The notes beneath the pieces were generated by a model that had not been told where the DNA came from, made no database searches, and saw only the letters and a list, made by a program, of their open reading frames with translations. The position numbers were made by a program, and so were the translations under genes. This document shows, piece by piece, positions 5,490 through 8,782 of a stretch of 8,782 nucleotides of DNA. The stretch is from an uncultured Terrimonas sp. (GTDB taxonomy: Bacteria; Bacteroidota; Bacteroidia; Chitinophagales; Chitinophagaceae): contig CAMPJQ010000080.1 in assembly GCA_946886925.1 (NCBI GenBank), forward strand, positions 1 through 8,782, given 5' to 3'. Position 1 is the first letter of the stretch; each line of letters begins with the position of its first letter.

Positions 5490-7271
5490 ATGTCCGTTAC
5501 ATCAGGTATTCAGCAGGCTGTTATTAAAGCACTGGCGCAACTGTACAGCCAGCCATTCAGTGCAAAGGATTTCCAGATCAATCAAACCAAACCAGAGTTT
5601 GAAGGCGATTATACCGTTGTTTTATTCAGCCTGTTAAAACCGCTAAAACAATCTCCTGATGCTTTGGGAAAAGCTATGGGCGTACATTTAATAGAAACAC
5701 ACCCTTCTTTATTTTCTTCCTTCAATGTTATCAAGGGCTTTTTGAACCTCACCATCACCGACGCTTACTGGGTTGCCGTATTGAACGATGAATACATGAA
5801 TACTGCATATGGCAAAAAAGAAAAGAAAGGAAAAACAATCGTGGTGGAATATTCTTCACCCAATACCAACAAACCCCTGCACCTGGGGCACCTGCGCAAT
5901 AATTTTTTGGGATGGAGCGTAGCTGAAATTTTAAAAGCAGATGGATATGATGTGGTAAAAACATGCATTGCAAACGACAGGGGCATACATATATGCAAAA
6001 GCATGGTTGCCTGGCAAAATTTTGCTAACGGAGCCACCCCCGAAAGTACCGGCATGAAGGGTGATCATTTTGTTGGAGATTATTACGTACAGTTTGGAAC
6101 GGAATTTAAAAAAGAAGTACAGGCCTTAAAAGCCACGGGAATGAGTGAAGAAGCCGCAGAAAAAGAAGCACCCATTATGAAAGCAGCCCAGCAAATGCTG
6201 GTAGACTGGGAAGCAGGAAAACCTGATGTAATAGCGTTATGGAAAAAGATGAATAGCTGGGTATATGCAGGCTTTGATGTTACTTATAAAAGGATTGGCA
6301 GCGATTTCGATAAAATGTATTATGAAAGTGACACCTATTTACTGGGGAAAAAATTAGTGGAAGAAGGGCTGCAAAAAGGGGTATTCTTTACAAAAGATGA
6401 TAACAGTGTATGGGTTGATTTAACTGCGGAGGGCCTCGACGAAAAAATAGTACAACGAAAAGACGGAACAGCAGTTTACATTACGCAGGACATAGGATTA
6501 GCGGTTAATAAATACGAAGCTTACCAATATGACCAGAGCATTTATGTTGTGGGCGACGAACAGAATTATCACTTTAAAGTGCTAAAACTGATATGTGAAA
6601 AACTGGGGCTGCCCTCTTCCGAAGGTATTTACCACCTCAGCTACGGAATGGTGGAGCTGCCTTCGGGTCGTATGAAAACAAGAGAAGGAACAGTGGTTGA
6701 TGCCGATGACATTATTGATGAGATGATAAAAGTGGCAGCACAGAAAACCGAGGAGTTGGGCAAGGTAAAAGATTTTACTGTTGAGGAGCTCGGCAAACTC
6801 TATAATACGATTGGACTCGGCGCATTGAAGTTTTTTATCCTGCGGGTTGATCCGAGGAAAAGGATGATCTTCAACCCCGAAGAAAGTATAGATTTTCATG
6901 GTTTCACCGCCTCCTTTGTTCAATTCTCACATGCAAGAGCAAAAGCCATTCTTAGGAATGAACGGCCGGATAACGACTTTGCACTGCAACACAGCGAAGC
7001 CCTGCTGCCTTTGGAAAAAGAACTGATCATTTTGTTAGAAAAATATCCCGCTGCCATACAGCAGGCCGCTTTCGAACACAACCCCTCCGTAATAGTTAAC
7101 TATTGCTACGAGCTTGCAAAAACATTCAATTCCTTTGTAACAGAACACCGGGTGCTGAAAGCCGAAACGGGAAATAAAAAACAGTTGCGCCTGCGCATCT
7201 GCCAGCTGACGGCCAATGTTATTGCCTCGGGTATGGGGTTGGCGGGAATTGAGGTACCGGAGAGAATGTAG
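5490..7271 (+). CDS. argS: Arginyl-tRNA synthetase (class I)
   Basis: The cytoplasmic enzyme charges tRNA-Arg with arginine using ATP and is essential. The 593-residue protein has the full family layout: an N-terminal tRNA-contacting domain (about 1-90); the catalytic Rossmann fold with SSPNTNKPLHLGHLRNN (122-138), where HLGH is the HIGH motif; AYITQDIG-type residues at 328-336 and VVGDEQNYH (353-361); SGRMKTREG (392-400) as the KMSKS-equivalent loop; and a C-terminal all-helical anticodon-binding domain from about 470 ending in GIEVPERM, a typical ArgRS C-terminus. It looks intact. The ATG at 5490 fits the family N-terminus and sits just after a strong promoter match; a nearby ATG at 5480 is in another frame. 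It is transcribed alone, divergent from the YghO-like gene, with a long non-coding stretch after it. Confidence 0.97.
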   Translation: MSVTSGIQQAVIKALAQLYSQPFSAKDFQINQTKPEFEGDYTVVLFSLLKPLKQSPDALGKAMGVHLIETHPSLFSSFNVIKGFLNLTITDAYWVAVLNDEYMNTAYGKKEKKGKTIVVEYSSPNTNKPLHLGHLRNNFLGWSVAEILKADGYDVVKTCIANDRGIHICKSMVAWQNFANGATPESTGMKGDHFVGDYYVQFGTEFKKEVQALKATGMSEEAAEKEAPIMKAAQQMLVDWEAGKPDVIALWKKMNSWVYAGFDVTYKRIGSDFDKMYYESDTYLLGKKLVEEGLQKGVFFTKDDNSVWVDLTAEGLDEKIVQRKDGTAVYITQDIGLAVNKYEAYQYDQSIYVVGDEQNYHFKVLKLICEKLGLPSSEGIYHLSYGMVELPSGRMKTREGTVVDADDIIDEMIKVAAQKTEELGKVKDFTVEELGKLYNTIGLGALKFFILRVDPRKRMIFNPEESIDFHGFTASFVQFSHARAKAILRNERPDNDFALQHSEALLPLEKELIILLEKYPAAIQQAAFEHNPSVIVNYCYELAKTFNSFVTEHRVLKAETGNKKQLRLRICQLTANVIASGMGLAGIEVPERM

Positions 7272-7282
7272 GACGGCTGCCG

Positions 7283-7303
7283 GCAATCAGCTATGAGCAA
7301 TGA
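7283..7303. repeat. 7-bp tandem repeat, three units
   Basis: Three heptamers of the form GCWATSA (GCAATCA, GCTATGA, GCAATGA) begin 12 bp after the argS stop codon. The next bases no longer fit. The period matches the repeats at 2785-2812 and 8744-8757, although the sequence differs. Confidence 0.65.
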
Positions 7304-7613
7304 GTGTGTTTTAAAGGTTTTTAAATTAATAGTCGGTGTATTTAAGCCGAAATTTTCCTCGGTAATATTTACTGTTTTATCCTGAACAGGATTATACGCT
7401 TGAAAGTAAAAAGTGCCGGAAATAATATTCGGGCAAGGCATCTTCTTTATTGCATTTTGAACAAATGAAAAACGGTGCAAGCAGCAGCCAGACCATACAA
7501 TTTTTTAAACGAATAATCCGTGTTTTCATAACCAGCCTTTTAGATGTTTCGCTTTGAAACACAATAACAGGGCGGCATGAAGAATGTTGGGAATATGCTA
7601 TTGCTGTGCCAAA

Positions 7614-7689
7614 AGTGAAACCTGAGAAGTAAAAATAGTGAATAATGGTAGTGAAAAGAATTCACCTTTGCCTGTTCACTTCCTTTCAC
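7614..7689. repeat. Cluster of AGTGAA copies followed by inverted TTCAC copies
   Basis: AGTGAA occurs at 7614, 7637 and 7650; TTCAC occurs at 7661, 7675 (as TTCACT) and 7685. The innermost pair forms GTGAA, AAGAA, TTCAC at 7651-7665. Three direct copies facing three inverted copies within 76 bp could be a multi-site protein-binding region or a decayed repeat. It lies about 40 bp beyond the 3' end of the lipoprotein gene. Confidence 0.4.
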
Positions 7690-7725
7690 CTTTATCCCCG
7701 CCCGATTGGCATTCAGCCGGGTTTT

Positions 7726-8166
7726 CTAATTTCTTTCAAAAGTAAGGAAATCAGTATGACCGTCTCCCCCACTCGTGTGTTCCAGCCTTAGCTTATTGTT
7801 TGTACGTTCTGTTACTAACCAGTCTTCACTTATTTCTTCAAAGGGATCGGGGGCATTAAAGTGCAGGATAAATTTAACCCTACTGTCGTCGTTGCCTGCC
7901 ACCCAGGTACCGTTTACGGTATTACTGGCTTTTACTGCAGTTACTGCTCCGTTGCTGTTAAATGTAAATGTATAACCGGAGAAATCGGCTGTATGGTCTA
8001 CGTCCCGTTCAAGGTAATATGTAACCCTCCAGGTTCCTGAAGATACGGTTGTACTGACAGCAGTAGTTGTTCGCGTGGAATTATCGTCTTTTTTACAGGA
8101 GGACACAACAAACAAAGCTAAACAGCATGCGTAAAAGCACGCCCTGTTGAAAGAGGTTTTAATCAT
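7726..8166 (-). CDS. Small secreted lipoprotein, probably lipocalin-like
   Basis: A 146-residue protein with a type II signal peptide: a short basic start (MIKTSFNR), a hydrophobic core to residue 22 and a lipobox VSSC with C24 as the lipidated cysteine. The residues after it, KKDD, resemble the lipoprotein export signal (a lysine followed by acidic residues) that directs some Bacteroidota lipoproteins to the outer face of the outer membrane. A Ser/Thr-rich linker (about 29-44) leads to a domain beginning GTWRVTYYLERD, with alternating strands such as YTFTFNSNGAV and NTVNGTWVAGND and an ending LRLEHTSGGDGHTDFLTFERN. That pattern is common in small lipocalin-like proteins of this phylum. No catalytic motif is seen and the function is unknown. 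It lies 96 bp downstream of the DoxX gene on the same strand, and that gap has no clear promoter. Confidence 0.8.
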   Translation of the reverse strand: MIKTSFNRACFYACCLALFVVSSCKKDDNSTRTTTAVSTTVSSGTWRVTYYLERDVDHTADFSGYTFTFNSNGAVTAVKASNTVNGTWVAGNDDSRVKFILHFNAPDPFEEISEDWLVTERTNNKLRLEHTSGGDGHTDFLTFERN

Positions 8167-8262
8167 ATGCTATTACTTTTTGCTTACAAAGGGTAGATTA
8201 TTCTTAAGCGTGCTTCACTTTTACTTTTCATAATTTTTGGGCTACCGCTACTTTAATGTACG

Positions 8263-8712
8263 TCATTCTCTTGGTTCCGGTTGCCTGCGCATTTGTTCAT
8301 CTACAGAAATAGGGCCGCTGCCGCTTACCAAAAAAAAGATCAGTAATGCCAAAACAAGTATGGATAACCAAAGTCCTTCATTGGGCGATAAAATCCCCGC
8401 ATCCGCATTAACAAAAAAAACAGCTCCCAATAAGATGGGTATCTGTACCAGGCATGCCAAACGGGTAAGCAGCCCAAAAGCGATCAATGCGCCGCCAACA
8501 ATATGCGCGAACACTACATAATGCGCCAATACGCCCAGCGACATGGAACCGAGAAATTCGTTTTTAGCAATGAGTGCGCTCAACTGATCCATGTTATTGA
8601 TAAATTCCACCCCTCTTATAAAAAGAAATATACCCAGCAACATGCGGATGAAATCGAGCCATTTGGGATGATGGGTGTCTCCCCATCTTTCCATACTTTG
8701 AATGAGGTTCAT
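8263..8712 (-). CDS. DoxX-family inner-membrane protein
   Basis: A 149-residue protein with four predicted membrane helices (about 18-38, 57-80, 84-103 and 113-131), the layout of DoxX-family proteins. Features are FIRMLLGIFLFIRGVEFI in helix one, AHIVGGALIAFGLLTRLACL spanning helix two and the following turn (typical of the family's G-x-L-T-R-x-A segment), and a polar C-terminal tail ending RRQPEPRE. DoxX proteins were first linked to a terminal quinol oxidase and others act in redox or sulfur stress; nothing here decides between these. The start at 8712 places about 17 residues before the first helix, as usual. The lipoprotein gene follows on the same strand after 96 bp, so co-transcription is possible but not shown. 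Confidence 0.87.
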   Translation of the reverse strand: MNLIQSMERWGDTHHPKWLDFIRMLLGIFLFIRGVEFINNMDQLSALIAKNEFLGSMSLGVLAHYVVFAHIVGGALIAFGLLTRLACLVQIPILLGAVFFVNADAGILSPNEGLWLSILVLALLIFFLVSGSGPISVDEQMRRQPEPRE

Positions 8713-8743
8713 ATGGCAAAGTTTTAGATGAAGAAAGGAGTGA

Positions 8744-8757
8744 ATACAAAATACAAA
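8744..8757. repeat. Two exact copies of a 7-bp unit upstream of the DoxX gene
   Basis: ATACAAA occurs twice in tandem, 31 bp before the DoxX start codon on the opposite reading. On the gene's strand this reads TTTGTAT twice, so it supplies two TTTG tetramers. No well-spaced TAnnTTTG box follows, so a promoter is not called. Confidence 0.5.
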
Positions 8758-8782
8758 ATTCTTCCGGAATATTATATAGATG

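Larger units (their letters stand above)
7272..7725. other. 454-bp gap between argS and the lipoprotein gene, no convincing gene
   Basis: No open frame here has a recognisable protein; the longest runs antisense into argS and is judged spurious. The gap holds a three-unit heptamer repeat right after argS and a perfect 14-bp palindrome (ATCCTG, AA, CAGGAT) at 7379-7392. A second imperfect hairpin at 7414-7435 has arms TGCC and GGCA outside GAA and TTC. A run of AGTGAA and TTCAC copies follows at 7614-7689. A weak GC hairpin followed by TTTT at 7700-7725 reads in the plus direction, but it is too far from argS to call its terminator. No tRNA or rRNA is seen. Confidence 0.6.

Noticed and set aside
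5275..5637. 120-codon plus-strand frame running through the 114-bp element into argS
   Set aside because: It reads through the hairpins and then overlaps argS in another frame; there is no protein-like pattern and argS is certain.
7106..7480. 124-codon open frame on the minus strand overlapping the end of argS
   Set aside because: About half of it is antisense to argS, it has no recognisable motif, and part of it encodes the heptamer repeat; most likely chance.
7700..7725. GC hairpin followed by TTTT in the plus direction as the argS terminator
   Set aside because: It is about 430 bp beyond the argS stop and the stem is interrupted by a four-base bulge.
8187..8195. TACCCTTTG on the minus strand, 20 nt before the lipoprotein start, as a -7 box
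   Set aside because: It has one extra base compared with TAnnTTTG and no TTTG at the proper distance upstream.
1..8782. CRISPR array, phage genes, toxin-antitoxin or defence system
   Set aside because: No regularly spaced direct repeats longer than the heptamers were seen, and no proteins of these types are encoded.

Overview
The window looks like chromosomal DNA of a Bacteroidota bacterium, most likely in or near Chitinophagaceae. Four things point there. Start codons are preceded by A/T-rich sequence with no usable Shine-Dalgarno. There is a clean Bacteroidota-type promoter (TTTG, 19 nt, TATTTTTG) in front of argS. A small lipoprotein carries an acidic CKKDD sorting signal after its lipobox cysteine. 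Several intergenic gaps hold short tandem repeats with a 7-bp period. This placement is inference; no rRNA or other decisive marker is present.

Layout. (1) Positions 57-3715, plus strand: a sugar-kinase-like ROK protein, a SIS-domain phosphosugar-binding protein, a short cobalamin-independent methionine synthase-like (core-MetE) protein and, after a 90-bp gap, a UlaG-like metallo-beta-lactamase-fold hydrolase. The first three are 9 and 14 bp apart and are very probably one operon. (2) Positions 3730-5269, minus strand: two acetyltransferase-type genes in a row, a 373-residue YghO-like protein and a 135-residue GNAT, 10 bp apart, convergent with the first block. (3) Positions 5270-5489: a divergent intergenic region containing a 114-bp element with 21-bp terminal inverted repeats, three back-to-back hairpins and an 8-bp direct repeat on each side. 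It looks like a small non-autonomous insertion (MITE-like). (4) Positions 5490-7271, plus strand: argS, arginyl-tRNA synthetase, whose predicted -33 box lies inside the right end of that element. (5) Positions 7272-7725: 454 bp without a convincing gene, containing small repeats and palindromes. (6) Positions 7726-8712, minus strand: a small secreted lipoprotein, probably lipocalin-like, and upstream of it a DoxX-family four-helix membrane protein.

How the genes may work together: the ROK, SIS and metallohydrolase genes are the kinds of enzyme expected in uptake-coupled sugar or sugar-acid catabolism (phosphorylation, isomerisation, ring or ester hydrolysis). A core-MetE methyltransferase embedded among them is not explained by methionine synthesis alone. 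It suggests either shared regulation or a pathway that handles a methylated substrate; this is a hypothesis. The best candidate for something undescribed is the 114-bp structured element upstream of argS.
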